Positions 38,059 through 47,258 are shown, numbered from the stretch's first letter. The stretch: 64,000 nucleotides of DNA from Marinibacterium sp050389775 (GCF_050389775.1 NZ_CP177144.1:3410001-3474000), one strand, 5' to 3'. Made by a program: numbers and translations. The notes: generated from the letters alone by a model not told the origin.

Positions 38059-39256
38059 CCGCATCCGCCTCGGCCAGGACAGGCAGGCCCAGCAACGCGC
38101 GTTTCTCGCCATCCGACAGGAAATCGGCCTGGGCCACCCGCGCCCATTGCGCATCGCGCTCGGCCGACAGCGCCGGCACCTGGTCCAGGTCGGGCTTCAG
38201 CTCCAGCATCTCGCCGGTGAAACCCGACAGCCAGTCGGCCAGCGCCGCCGCCACCCGCGTGGCCAGAGGCAGCACGGTCAGGCGATAGAACGCCCGGTTG
38301 GCCTCCTGGTAATTGGCATAGGTCGCATCGCCCTGGATCCCCAGCAGCATCGGCGGCACCCCGAAGGCCAGCGCGATCTCGCGCGCGGCGGCTTCCTTGG
38401 TCTTCTGGAATTCCATGTCGCTGGGCGAAAAGCCCATCGGTTTCCAGTCCAACCCGCCTTCCAGCAGCATCGGCCGCCCGGCATTGCGCGCGCCCTGGTG
38501 AAAGGTCTCGATCTCGGTCGACAGCCGCCGGAACTGGTCGTCGCCCATCAGCCCCTGGCCCTCGGCCCCCTTGTAGACCAGCGCCCCACTGGGCCGCGCG
38601 GCATTGTCCAACAGCGATTTCGACCAGCGCGAGGCCGAATTGTGCACATCGACGGCCATCGCCGCGGCCTGCAACGGCGACAGCCCGTAATGGTCGTCCT
38701 GCGGGTGGAACATCTTGACGTGGCAGATCACCGGCCGGCCGGTCACGTCGAAGCGGTGCTTCTTGCCGGCCACCGCATACTCATACGCCACCGGCCAGCC
38801 ATCCGCCCCCGGCACCACGGCCATCCGGTCCGACCTCAGCACATGAAGTTCCAGCGGCGCGCCATCCTCGCCCAGCACGGCCTCGACATAGCCATTGCCC
38901 GACAGCAGCAGCTGGCCATAGAGCGCCTCCATCAGCTCGGCCCGGCCCTGGGCCGCGTTGGGCCGACGCACCAGGCTGACCAGCGGGTGGCAATCATAGC
39001 GCCGCACCCGGTCCTGCAGCACCAGCGGCAGCGCCGCGGCGGCCTCGGCGATCAGCTTGACCGACCGAAAGCCCACCGGGTTGCCAACAAAGCCCGAGCG
39101 GGTCAGCGACACCGTATCGCGCGGCGACCAGGCCACCCGGCCCTGGCTGTGCCAAGCCACCAGCGATCCGGCCGCGCTGGCCTTGCGCTCCGGCGCTGCG
39201 CCCGTCCGGGCCTGCGCCCCGGCGCCCCCATCGCGGCGAAGAAAGTCGAATACCAT
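38051..39256 (-). CDS. GTA g3, portal protein
   Basis: 401 residues, HK97-type portal. GFRSVKLIAEAAAALPLVL, LSGNGYVEAVLGEDG, the GLSPLQAAAMAVD motif, and FGVPPMLLGIQGDATYANYQE define the family. It forms the dodecameric DNA entry ring in the head. The ATG at 39256 follows AGGAAGGAGC; the frame open upstream to 39376 has no family similarity. Confidence 0.95.
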   Translation of the reverse strand: MVFDFLRRDGGAGAQARTGAAPERKASAAGSLVAWHSQGRVAWSPRDTVSLTRSGFVGNPVGFRSVKLIAEAAAALPLVLQDRVRRYDCHPLVSLVRRPNAAQGRAELMEALYGQLLLSGNGYVEAVLGEDGAPLELHVLRSDRMAVVPGADGWPVAYEYAVAGKKHRFDVTGRPVICHVKMFHPQDDHYGLSPLQAAAMAVDVHNSASRWSKSLLDNAARPSGALVYKGAEGQGLMGDDQFRRLSTEIETFHQGARNAGRPMLLEGGLDWKPMGFSPSDMEFQKTKEAAAREIALAFGVPPMLLGIQGDATYANYQEANRAFYRLTVLPLATRVAAALADWLSGFTGEMLELKPDLDQVPALSAERDAQWARVAQADFLSDGEKRALLGLPVLAEADADG

Positions 39257-39552
39257 GCCAGATGCTCCTTCCTGCGGTCCCTCGCGCCCCGAACGGGCCG
39301 CCAACCAGGCTCGCGGAGGTTTTCCCGCAATTTCGGTAAATCTTCTCGAACAGACCGCGCGCCGCCCCCGCAACACCCCGCCAACCCCTTGCCCCCAAAA
39401 GCAAAACGGCGGCTCGCCCCCGCGACCCGCCGCTCCGTCCCCGTCAGGAATTCACCCGACCATCAACAAATCCCACCTCCTGAACCTGTCCCACCGCAAC
39501 ACCCGGCCCCACCTCCACCGCCGTCCCGCCCTCCGGCAAAGGCACCCCACCT

Positions 39553-39583
39553 CCTGCTTCTTTCTCTTCCCAAGTATCCGGCC
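39553..39583. repeat. Single arm of a palindromic repeat inside the GTA cluster
   Basis: CCTGCTTCTTTCTCTTCC then CAAGTATCCGGCC, the reverse complement of the left arm at 20893-20925. It sits in the 367-bp spacer (39257-39623) between portal and terminase genes, which holds no gene and is unusually C-rich on the plus strand. Confidence 0.6.
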
Positions 39584-39623
39584 CAGCCCCCGCCACCTTC
39601 CCAACTTCCGGCAAGGGCCCCTC

Positions 39624-40973
39624 TTACAACACCCGCGCCCGCGGCCTGCGCCACCGTGCCGCCGGCTCAATCATCAGCTCGAACAGCGCCCAGACCAGCG
39701 CATCCACCCGGTCCGGCGATCCCCGCCCCTCAAAGCCCCTGACCGTCATCTGCATCATCTGCTCTTCCAAACGGTCCAGCCCGCCCACATGGCGCACCCG
39801 GCCCTGCTCGTAGAGCGCCGCCACCGGCTCGGCCCGCGCGCCTTTTCCCTGCGCCGCATGCACCGTCTTCAGGGGCACCAGCGGATCGACCTGCCGCAGC
39901 ACCTCGGTCACCAGCTGCCCCCCCTGGTTCACCTCGGCCACCAGCCGATCGCCCCCGAACCGCTCCATCGCCCGCAGCGCCGCCGCCGCCCAGCCCGAGG
40001 GCGACACCCCATCGACCGTGCAATCGCCAAGCACATAGGCCCGCCAATCCTGCGGCGGCCCCTGGGTCACGGCCCCCACGGCCACGATCCCGCAGGCATC
40101 GCTGCCCCCCACCGACGGGTCCAGCCCGACCACCACCCGGTCCAGCTCGGGCAATTGCTCGACAAACGCCGCATCCAGCATCGCCCCGGTCCAGAGCGCG
40201 CCCTTCACATCCGTCAGCATGACCCCGTCCAGCTCCTGTCGGCCCAGCCGCGTGCCGGCGTATCTCGCCCGCACCTCTTCGAGGAAGGACGCCGCCAGGT
40301 TCGCCCGGTTGGCTTCGGTCGGCGCATGGGTCACCACCGTCGACGGCGTCTCCAGCAACCGTTTCAGCGCAACCACGTTGCGCGGCGTCGTTGTCACGCA
40401 GACCCGCGGATCCTCCCCCAGCCGCAGCGCGAATTGCAGCATGTCCCAGGTCTCCTCGCCCTTCTTCCACTTGGCCAGCTCGTCCACCCAGGCCCCGTCG
40501 AACTGCGGCCCGCGCAGCCCCTCGGGATCATGCGCCGAAAAGGCCTGGGCCTCGGCCCCGTTGTGCCAGACCAGCTTGCGCTCCCCGGCCTTCCAGTCCG
40601 GCCGCCGGTCGGGCGGCGAACAGGCCATGATCCCGCTGTCGCCAAAGATCATCACGTCGCGCACCTGGTCGAAGGTCTCGCCCACCAGCGCGATGCGCCG
40701 GCACGGGCCCCGGTCGGTCGGCTTGGCCCCCTCGACCCGGCTGCGCACCCATTCCGCCCCGGCCCTTGTCTTGCCCGCGCCCCGGCCGCCCATCACCACC
40801 CAGGCCCGCCAATCGCCCTCGGGCGGCATCTGGTGATCCAGCGCCCAGAACTCGAACAGGTAAGGAAGGGCGCAAAGCGCGCCCTCCCCAAGCCCGTCGA
40901 GAAACTCAGCCCTTGCCGCAGCAGGTGCGGAGGCGACCAAGGCGGCACCCGATCTCAGCTCGAGCGACGTCAA
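39624..40973 (-). CDS. GTA g2, terminase large subunit
   Basis: About 449 residues. ATPase/nuclease that packages host DNA into GTA heads. With the TTG start at 40973, Walker A GGRGAGKT is at 62-69 and Walker B ends D164-E165 in AWVDELAKW; the nuclease part begins with VVGLDPSVGG and continues to DRVDALVWALFELM. There is no ATG before residue ~49, which is within the conserved ATPase region, so the start must be a TTG: 41030, 40973 or 40940. 40973 (GGGGA 11 nt upstream) gives the length nearest to known GTA terminases. It overlaps g1. Confidence 0.9.
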   Translation of the reverse strand: MTSLELRSGAALVASAPAAARAEFLDGLGEGALCALPYLFEFWALDHQMPPEGDWRAWVVMGGRGAGKTRAGAEWVRSRVEGAKPTDRGPCRRIALVGETFDQVRDVMIFGDSGIMACSPPDRRPDWKAGERKLVWHNGAEAQAFSAHDPEGLRGPQFDGAWVDELAKWKKGEETWDMLQFALRLGEDPRVCVTTTPRNVVALKRLLETPSTVVTHAPTEANRANLAASFLEEVRARYAGTRLGRQELDGVMLTDVKGALWTGAMLDAAFVEQLPELDRVVVGLDPSVGGSDACGIVAVGAVTQGPPQDWRAYVLGDCTVDGVSPSGWAAAALRAMERFGGDRLVAEVNQGGQLVTEVLRQVDPLVPLKTVHAAQGKGARAEPVAALYEQGRVRHVGGLDRLEEQMMQMTVRGFEGRGSPDRVDALVWALFELMIEPAARWRRPRARVL

Positions 40974-41247
40974 GGTCGAGCGCGTATCCCCCGCGCACGA
41001 TTCCGGCTTTCCGGTTGCAGATTTCAGCAAGGCTCACCTCCGTTTTCATGCAATTTCGGGCAAGCTGATCCACCGCCGCGATCTCCTTCGCGCCGGCGGC
41101 CAGGTCCTGGGGCTCGCCGCTGTCGATCTTCTGTTTCAGCGCCACCGCCGTGCGGCGCAGGTCGCTCAGGCTTTCCTGCAGCGCGCGCAGCAGGTCGGCC
41201 GTGCTCTCGGTATCCTTGGTCAGGTCCTGTTGGGTAATCAGAGTCAT
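40906..41247 (-). CDS. GTA g1, terminase small subunit
   Basis: 113 residues. LRALQESLSDLRRTAVALKQ, KEIAAVDQLARNCMKTEVSL and LDLDVARAEIGCRLGRLR match the small, mostly helical GTA TerS, which guides headful packaging without strict sequence specificity. The ATG at 41247 has AAGAGG 6 nt upstream. First gene of the cluster; the terminator at 41303-41341 isolates it from the fab/mltG genes, so the GTA promoter should lie within about 55 bp upstream or inside that spacer. Confidence 0.88.
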   Translation of the reverse strand: MTLITQQDLTKDTESTADLLRALQESLSDLRRTAVALKQKIDSGEPQDLAAGAKEIAAVDQLARNCMKTEVSLAEICNRKAGIVRGGYALDLDVARAEIGCRLGRLRTCCGKG

Positions 41248-41302
41248 TGTCTGCCTCTTGGGGTTGTTATCGGTTCTGGTTTGTCCCCGTCGCGAACGCG
41301 CA

Positions 41303-41341
41303 AACGAAAAAACGGCCGCCCGGGTATCCCCGGGGGCCGTT
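41303..41341 (-). terminator. Terminator between mltG and the GTA cluster
   Basis: AAACGGCC G CCCGGG TATC CCCGGG G GGCCGTTT; on the minus strand the stem is followed by TTTTTTCG. It ends the fab-mltG transcript and insulates the GTA genes. Confidence 0.88.
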
Positions 41342-41483
41342 TCCGACAGCTTGTCCAGCATGTCACAATCTATAGTTGCGTCCGCTCGCAAAGTCAACGC
41401 GTTGCGCAACAACGGGCTCTAACCGCCCGGAACGATTACCAAATCGTGAAAACCACCCCCGGTCCGACCGGAGGCGGCAAAGG

Positions 41484-42644
41484 TTAATTCCCGGCCCGTT
41501 CCGCCTCGATCTGGCGCCACTTGGCCACGTTGGCATTGTGCTCGTCCAGCGTGGTGGCAAAGGCATGGCCGCCGCTGCCGTCAGCCACGAAGAACAGGTA
41601 ATCGGTGGCCTGCGGGCTGGCCGCCGCTTCCAGGCTGGCCATGCCGGGATTGGCGATGGGCGTCGGCGGCAAGCCGATGATGACATATGTATTCCAAGGC
41701 GTTGCGCGGCGAAGCTCGCTCTGACGCAACCCACGGCCCAACACGCCTTCGCCCTGGGTAATGCCATAGATCACCGTCGGGTCGGTCTGCAGCCGCATGC
41801 CCCGTTCCAGCCGGTTGGCAAAGACGCTGGCCACCTGGCCGCGTTCTTCGGGAACGCCGGTTTCCTTCTCGATGATCGAGGCCAGGATTAACAATTCCTC
41901 GGGGCTGTCGACCGGCACATCGGCGCTCCGGCCTTCCCAGGCCGCGCCAACGCGCAACAGCTGCACCGCTTCCATCTCGTCCAGAAGCGCCTGGCGCGCG
42001 CCGCCGTTCACCACTTCGTAACTGTCGGGCGCCAGCATGCCCTCGTCGGGCACCTCGGCAATGGTGCCGTCCAGCATGTCCATCGCCTTCAGCCCCTCGA
42101 CCACCTGCCAGCTGGTCGTACCCTCGGCCACGACCATGCGGTAACGCGTGTCGCTTTCCTCGCGGGCGGCACTGTATTCCTGCGGCAGGGCCGTGCCTTC
42201 GGTCGGATCGAACTCGGCCGCCACGACAAAGCCGCCCTCGGCCGGGTCATAGGTCGTCACCTGGGCGGTGATCCGCGTCACGCCGATGCGATAGACCACT
42301 TCGGTGCCACAGGTCGATGCCCCGCCCCGCGTGATCTGCTCGACGATCTCTTCCATCGACGCGCCTTCGGGCACCAGGAAGCTGCCGGCCTTCAGGTCAG
42401 CCGACTTGCCCGCGTAATCCGCCCCGATGCGGAACAGCTTCTCGCTGCTCACCGCGCCCTGGTCCACCAGCGATTTCGACACCCGGGTCATGTTCGACCC
42501 GCGTTCCACCCGCAGGCAGATCGGCGCCTCAAGCGGCCCTTCGGCGCGATAGCTTTCCTGACCCCACAGCACCAGCCCGCCCACGAGGAACAGGCCGATG
42601 ATCAGCAGGGTCAGGACATTGGACGCCAGGCTGCGCCACATCAT
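41484..42644 (-). CDS. mltG: Endolytic murein transglycosylase MltG
   Basis: 386 residues. A single N-terminal membrane helix (LTLLIIGLFLVGGLVLWG), the LysM-like N-terminal part, then the catalytic YceG domain with E259 in ASIIEKETG, and NRLERGMRLQTDPTVIYG. MltG cuts nascent glycan strands and so limits their length. Residues ~110-165 are an insertion relative to E. coli MltG, common in this order. It overlaps fabF by 4 bp, the usual fabF-mltG link. Confidence 0.95.
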   Translation of the reverse strand: MMWRSLASNVLTLLIIGLFLVGGLVLWGQESYRAEGPLEAPICLRVERGSNMTRVSKSLVDQGAVSSEKLFRIGADYAGKSADLKAGSFLVPEGASMEEIVEQITRGGASTCGTEVVYRIGVTRITAQVTTYDPAEGGFVVAAEFDPTEGTALPQEYSAAREESDTRYRMVVAEGTTSWQVVEGLKAMDMLDGTIAEVPDEGMLAPDSYEVVNGGARQALLDEMEAVQLLRVGAAWEGRSADVPVDSPEELLILASIIEKETGVPEERGQVASVFANRLERGMRLQTDPTVIYGITQGEGVLGRGLRQSELRRATPWNTYVIIGLPPTPIANPGMASLEAAASPQATDYLFFVADGSGGHAFATTLDEHNANVAKWRQIEAERAGN

Positions 42645-43900
42645 GCAGCCTTTCCGAAGATCACGCTGGCATTGGTCCCGCCAAAGCCAAAGCTGTTGGA
42701 CAGCACGATGTTGATCTCGCGCTCGACCTTGGCATTGGGCGCCAGGTCCAGCGGCGTGTCGATGGCCGGCGTGTCCAGGTTGATTGTCGGCGGAGCAACC
42801 TGGTCACGGATCGCCAGGATCGAAAAGATCGCCTCGACGGCCCCGGCCGCGCCCAGCAGGTGGCCAATCGACGACTTGGTCGACGACATGGTCACCTTGC
42901 CCGCCGCATTGCCCAGGATGCGCTCGACCGCGCCCAGCTCGATCGTGTCGGCCATGGTCGAGGTGCCATGGGCGTTGATGTAGTCGATGGCATCCGCTTC
43001 CAGCCGCGCCGATTTCAGCGCCGCCTTCATCGCCCGTTCGGCCCCGTCGCCATCCTCGGACGGCGCGGTGATGTGATAGGCATCGCCCGACAGGCCATAG
43101 CCCAGCACCTCGGCATAGATCTTGGCCCCGCGCGCCACGGCATGGTCGTATTCTTCCAGCACGACAACGCCCGCGCCTTCGCCCATGACAAAGCCGTCAC
43201 GGTCGGAATCATAGGGCCGGCTGGCCACTTCGGGCGTATCGCGGAACTTGGTCGACAGGGCCTTGCAGGCGTTGAACCCGGCAATCCCGATCTCGGAAAT
43301 CGCCGCTTCGGTCCCGCCGGCCACCATCACGTCGGCATCGCCGTACTGGATCAGCCGCGCGGCATCGCCGATGGCATGGGTGCCCGTCGCACAGGCCGTC
43401 ACCACCGCATGGTTCGGCCCCTGGAACCCGTACTTGATGCTGACCTGGCCCGAGACCAGGTTGATCAGCGCGCCGGGGATAAAGAACGGCGACACCCGCC
43501 GCGGGCCGCGGTCACGCAGCAGCAGCGAGGTTTCGGCGATCGAGTTCAGCCCGCCGATGCCCGACCCGATCATCACGCCCGTGCGCTCGCGGTCTTCCTT
43601 CTCGGCCGGGGTCCAGCCCGAATCCTCGACCGCCATGATGGCGGCGGCATAGCCGTAGAGGATAAAGTCATCGACCTTGCGCTGTTCCTTGGGTTCCATC
43701 CACTCGTTCGGATTGAACGTCGCATCCGACCCGTCGCCGCGGGGAACCTCGCAGGCATAATTCGTCGCCAGGTGGTCCGCGTCGAAACGGGTGATGGTCC
43801 CGGCCCCCGACTTCCCGTCGATCAGACGCGACCAGCTGGCTTCGACACCGCTTGCCAGGGGCGTCACCAGACCCAGCCCTGTCACAACCACTCTGCGCAT
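42641..43900 (-). CDS. fabF: Beta-ketoacyl-ACP synthase II
   Basis: 419 residues. Condenses acyl-ACP with malonyl-ACP in fatty acid elongation. Catalytic C170 in VVTACATGTH, histidines in NAHGTSTMAD and KSSIGHLLGAAG, and the ending SNSFGFGGTNASV are intact. AAGAGGG precedes the start. Together with acpP, fabG and fabD upstream it forms a split fab cluster, with a GNAT gene in between. Confidence 0.97.
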   Translation of the reverse strand: MRRVVVTGLGLVTPLASGVEASWSRLIDGKSGAGTITRFDADHLATNYACEVPRGDGSDATFNPNEWMEPKEQRKVDDFILYGYAAAIMAVEDSGWTPAEKEDRERTGVMIGSGIGGLNSIAETSLLLRDRGPRRVSPFFIPGALINLVSGQVSIKYGFQGPNHAVVTACATGTHAIGDAARLIQYGDADVMVAGGTEAAISEIGIAGFNACKALSTKFRDTPEVASRPYDSDRDGFVMGEGAGVVVLEEYDHAVARGAKIYAEVLGYGLSGDAYHITAPSEDGDGAERAMKAALKSARLEADAIDYINAHGTSTMADTIELGAVERILGNAAGKVTMSSTKSSIGHLLGAAGAVEAIFSILAIRDQVAPPTINLDTPAIDTPLDLAPNAKVEREINIVLSNSFGFGGTNASVIFGKAA

Positions 43901-43990
43901 TTCAGCCCTCTTGCCTCTCTCTCTTGTGCGAACCGCTCATACCGCGCCCCCCCGCCCATGGGCAAGGGGAACCGCGTTCGGCCCTTTTTT

Positions 43991-44527
43991 TCATCCCGCC
44001 GGCGGAGAATTGCGCCGGAGCAGAAGCACCTGCCCGGCCCCGTCCTCGACCACCCGCAGGCGTCCGTATCCCATTCGTGCCGCCAGCACCTTGCCGGCGG
44101 GGTCCGTGTCGCGCACCCGGCCGACCAGCGGGCCGGTCACCACGCGGTCGAACCAGTCATGTGCGGCCGACAGCGCCTCGGCGCCCAGCCCCTGGCCCTG
44201 CATCTCGGGCAGAAGCAGCACCGATGCCTCGGGGTAGGCATCGAAATCCTCGCCCAGTTCACTCACCGAAAACCGGAAACCCGCCTGGCCGATCACCCGG
44301 CGCGAGGCCCGGTCCTCGATCGCCCATTCGCCGAAGCCCGTCATGTGCCAATGGCCGGTGATCCGCAGGAACACGCCCCAGGCCTTGGACCGGCTCATCG
44401 GCCCGCCCGCCGCATGCCGCGCCGTGATCGGCGAGGCCCAGAGCGCGGCGAAGCCGTCGAAATCCTCGGGCCGCATGGCGCGCAGGGTCAGCCTGGCTGT
44501 GTTGATGTTCGGAATCGCTCGGATCAT
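43991..44527 (-). CDS. GNAT-family N-acetyltransferase (RimJ-like)
   Basis: 178 residues. LTLRAMRPEDFDGFAALW, GEWAIEDRASRRVIGQAGF and the acetyl-CoA binding LPEMQGQGLGAEAL are the GNAT motifs. Substrate unknown. It lies between acpP and fabF on the same strand, behind the acpP terminator, so it may be expressed with fabF. Confidence 0.85.
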   Translation of the reverse strand: MIRAIPNINTARLTLRAMRPEDFDGFAALWASPITARHAAGGPMSRSKAWGVFLRITGHWHMTGFGEWAIEDRASRRVIGQAGFRFSVSELGEDFDAYPEASVLLLPEMQGQGLGAEALSAAHDWFDRVVTGPLVGRVRDTDPAGKVLAARMGYGRLRVVEDGAGQVLLLRRNSPPAG

Positions 44528-44622
44528 GCAGTCTTTTCGGGAGAAATCGGGATTGGCGTGCTGCCGCCCCCAACCTGTCCCCGCCGGGCGCCCGCTGCAA
44601 GGGGCTGCGTCGCCGGGAAACG

Positions 44623-44654
44623 AAAAATGGCGCCCTCCCGCCGGGAAAGCGCCA
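44623..44654 (-). terminator. Terminator of acpP
   Basis: On the minus strand TGGCGC...GCGCCA with an inner CCC/GGG stem, followed by T5, 34 bp after the acpP stop. Confidence 0.85.
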
Positions 44655-44688
44655 CCTCGTCCGCGCCCCTCGGGGCACCGGATCGCCC

Positions 44689-44922
44689 TTACTGGGCGTC
44701 CTTGATGAACTTGACCGCGTCGCCGAAGGTCTGGATGGTCTCGGCGGCGTCGTCGGGGATCTCGATGCCGAACTCTTCTTCGAAGGCCATCACCAGTTCC
44801 ACGGTGTCGAGGCTGTCCGCGCCGAGGTCGTCGATGAACGACGCATTTTCGGTCACCTTGTCCTCTTCCACACCCAGATGCTCAACAACGATCTTCTTCA
44901 CGCGATCTTCGACGTCGCTCAT
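44689..44922 (-). CDS. acpP: Acyl carrier protein
   Basis: 77 residues, acidic. Phosphopantetheine attachment S37 in GADSLDTVELVMAFEEEF. Carries growing acyl chains for FabD, FabG and FabF encoded around it. It has its own promoter (45080-45108) and terminator, as expected of a very highly expressed gene. Confidence 0.98.
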   Translation of the reverse strand: MSDVEDRVKKIVVEHLGVEEDKVTENASFIDDLGADSLDTVELVMAFEEEFGIEIPDDAAETIQTFGDAVKFIKDAQ

Positions 44923-45079
44923 GTCTGTTCCTCATTCCTTCCGGGCGGTTTGCCCTGATGTGATGCCTGTACCCGACCGGGTGGCCTGTTTTGCCCCCCT
45001 TTGCAAGGGGCAGCTCTGTCCCGGCAACACCGGGGCAACCACACCGGACGCATCGTCCGCCGTGGCCAAATGTGCGTGG

Positions 45080-45108
45080 CCTATAGCATACCAAATGGGG
45101 AAGGCAAA
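45080..45108 (-). promoter_or_regulatory. acpP promoter
   Basis: On the minus strand TTTGCC, 17 bp, TATAGG, about 158 bp before the acpP start. The leader of that length and the rest of the 44923-45392 spacer contain no gene that I can support. Confidence 0.55.
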
Positions 45109-45392
45109 CGTTTATGCAACCACGCTTTCACCACGTCATGGCCTGCAGGCACATGCCATATTTTGCGCCCAATCCCGGCGGCAATGCCGCGATGGGAACC
45201 CCTTGGCATACCACGCGCGCCAGCCCGCGCCCTGCCGGGCATGGGGAATCGGGGTTGGTGTCATCCCGCCCCGAAATCGGCGTGATCCTTGGAAAACAGC
45301 AGGAAAAGGCGGCCATCGCGATGGGTTTTCGCCGTCCTGAACGCCCCCGCCCGTCGGGCAGAGGCGCTGTGATGTAGCAAAGACGGGAATCA

Positions 45393-45412
45393 CCGGCCCC
45401 GAGTGGGGCCGG
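45393..45412 (-). terminator. Terminator of the fabD-fabG unit
   Basis: CCGGCCCC GAGT GGGGCCGG, perfect 8-bp stem, 8 bp after the fabG stop. T-run poor. Confidence 0.6.
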
Positions 45413-45420
45413 CCGGTCCG

Positions 45421-46158
45421 TCAGACCATGGCCAGGCCGCCGTTCACATGCAGCGTCGAGCCGGTGACATAGCCGGCCTCGGCGCTGGCGAGATAGAGCA
45501 CGCCGGCGGCGATTTCCTCGGGCGAGCCCATCCGGCCGGCGGGCACGTTGCCCAGGATGCCGGCGCGCTGGTCGTCGTTCAGCTTTTCGGTCATCGCCGT
45601 CTCGATGAAGCCCGGCGCCACGGCGTTGACCGTGATCCCGCGCGAGGCGACCTCGTAGGCCAGCGCCTTGGACATGCCGACCATGCCGGCCTTGGCCGCG
45701 CAGTAATTGCCCTGGCCGGGGTTGCCCGTGGCGCCCACGACCGACGAGATGTTGACGATGCGGCCCCAGCGGGCCTTCATCATGCCGCGCAGCACGCCGC
45801 GGCACAGCTTGAACGTGGCCGTCAGGTTGACGTCCAGCACGGTGTCCCAGTCTTCGTCGGACATGCGCATGAAGAGGTTGTCGCGGGTGATGCCGGCATT
45901 GTTGACCAGGATGTCGACAGCGCCCATCGCCTCGGCGGCCTGTTTCGGCAGCGCCGCGATGGCGGCGTCGTCGCCCAGGTTGCAGGGCAGCACGAAGGCC
46001 CGGTCGCCCAGCTCGGCGGCCAGCGCCTCGAGCGGCTCGGTCCGCGTGCCCGACAGGCCCACGTTGGCACCCGCGCCATGCAGGGCCCGTGCGATGGCCC
46101 CGCCAATTCCACCGGACGCACCGGTGATCAGGGCGCTCTTGCCCGTCAGATCGAACAT
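45421..46158 (-). CDS. fabG: 3-oxoacyl-ACP reductase
   Basis: 245 residues, SDR family. NADPH site GASGGIG at 13-19, NNAG at 86-89, catalytic S139, Y152 and K156 (NYCAAKAG). Reduces 3-oxoacyl-ACP. Start at 46158 with GGGGAGAA upstream. 73 bp after fabD. Confidence 0.97.
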   Translation of the reverse strand: MFDLTGKSALITGASGGIGGAIARALHGAGANVGLSGTRTEPLEALAAELGDRAFVLPCNLGDDAAIAALPKQAAEAMGAVDILVNNAGITRDNLFMRMSDEDWDTVLDVNLTATFKLCRGVLRGMMKARWGRIVNISSVVGATGNPGQGNYCAAKAGMVGMSKALAYEVASRGITVNAVAPGFIETAMTEKLNDDQRAGILGNVPAGRMGSPEEIAAGVLYLASAEAGYVTGSTLHVNGGLAMV

Positions 46159-46231
46159 GGAAATTTCTCCCCTTCGGCCCTTGGTATGCCCGGGCCGCTC
46201 GTCACGAGCTGCCCCGGGCCGGGCCAGGCTT

Positions 46232-47197
46232 TCAAGATACGGCTTCTGCCGAACGGGTTTCGGCCAGCGCGGCAACGGCGGCCACGACATCCTCGGGCGT
46301 GCCGATGGCACGCGAGCCGAGCGACCGGTCGATGCGCCGGGCCATGCCACAAAGCGCCTTGCCGGCGCCCAGTTCCCACAGCTCGGTCACGCCATGGGCG
46401 ACCATGTATTCCACGCTTTCGCGCCAGCGCACGTTGCCGGTGACCTGGTCGACCAGCAGCGAGCAGATCGTTGCCGGATCGGTGACCGGGCGCGCCTCGA
46501 CATTGGCGATCAGCGGCACGCGCAGGGTGCCGTGCTGAACGGACGACAGGGCCTGGGCCATGGCATGGGCGGCCGGTTCCATCAGCGCGCAATGGAACGG
46601 CGCGCTGACCGGCAGCATCACGACGCGCTTGGCGCCCTTTTCCTTGGCGATCTCGGCAGCGCGCTCGACGGCGGCACGATGGCCCGACACGACAACCTGG
46701 CTGGGATCGTTGTCATTGGCCGCGGCACAGACCTCGCCCTGGGCGGCCAGCGCGGCCACCTCTTCGACGGCCTCGAAGCCCAGCCCCAGCACGGCGGCCA
46801 TGGCGCCCTGGCCCACCGGCACGGCCGATTGCATGGCCTCGCCCCGGGTGCGCAGCAGGCGCGCGGTATCGGCCACGCTGAACAGGCCCGACGCGGCCAG
46901 CGCCGAATATTCGCCCAGCGAATGGCCGGCCACGAACGCCGCCCGGCCGACATCGACACCTTCGCTTTCCAGCGCCCGCAGCGCGGCCATCGACGTGGCC
47001 ATCAATGCCGGTTGCGCGTTCTCGGTCAGCGTCAGGGTCTCGATATCGCCATCCCAGATCAACGCGCTGAGCTTTTCGCCCAGGGCCTCGTCGACCTCTT
47101 CGAACACGGCCTTGGCGGCCGGATAGCTTTCGGCCAGGGCCTTGCCCATGCCGACGACCTGGGACCCCTGCCCCGGGAACACGAATGCGAGTGTCAT
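46232..47197 (-). CDS. fabD: Malonyl-CoA:ACP transacylase
   Basis: 321 residues. FVFPGQGSQVVGMGKAL at the start, catalytic S93 in GHSLGEYSAL, catalytic histidine in SAPFHCALM. Loads malonyl onto ACP. GAGGGCAG precedes the ATG. First gene of the fab cluster, divergent from the b561 fusion gene. Confidence 0.97.
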   Translation of the reverse strand: MTLAFVFPGQGSQVVGMGKALAESYPAAKAVFEEVDEALGEKLSALIWDGDIETLTLTENAQPALMATSMAALRALESEGVDVGRAAFVAGHSLGEYSALAASGLFSVADTARLLRTRGEAMQSAVPVGQGAMAAVLGLGFEAVEEVAALAAQGEVCAAANDNDPSQVVVSGHRAAVERAAEIAKEKGAKRVVMLPVSAPFHCALMEPAAHAMAQALSSVQHGTLRVPLIANVEARPVTDPATICSLLVDQVTGNVRWRESVEYMVAHGVTELWELGAGKALCGMARRIDRSLGSRAIGTPEDVVAAVAALAETRSAEAVS

Positions 47198-47229
47198 CTG
47201 CCCTCAAACCCATCTGATGATTGGACGGT

Positions 47230-47258
47230 CATGTAGACCGCCATCGGGCGTCACACAA
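47230..47258 (-). promoter_or_regulatory. Possible fabD promoter
   Basis: On the minus strand TTGTGT, 17 bp, TACATG, about 33 bp before the fabD start. Confidence 0.35.

Noticed and set aside
26599..41247. Active temperate prophage
   Set aside because: No integrase, repressor, replication, lysis genes or attachment-site repeats; gene order equals the R. capsulatus GTA cluster and it sits between housekeeping genes.
45001..45392. Small open frames in the acpP-fabG spacer
   Set aside because: No ribosome binding site, no similarity, and the stretch contains the acpP promoter and leader.
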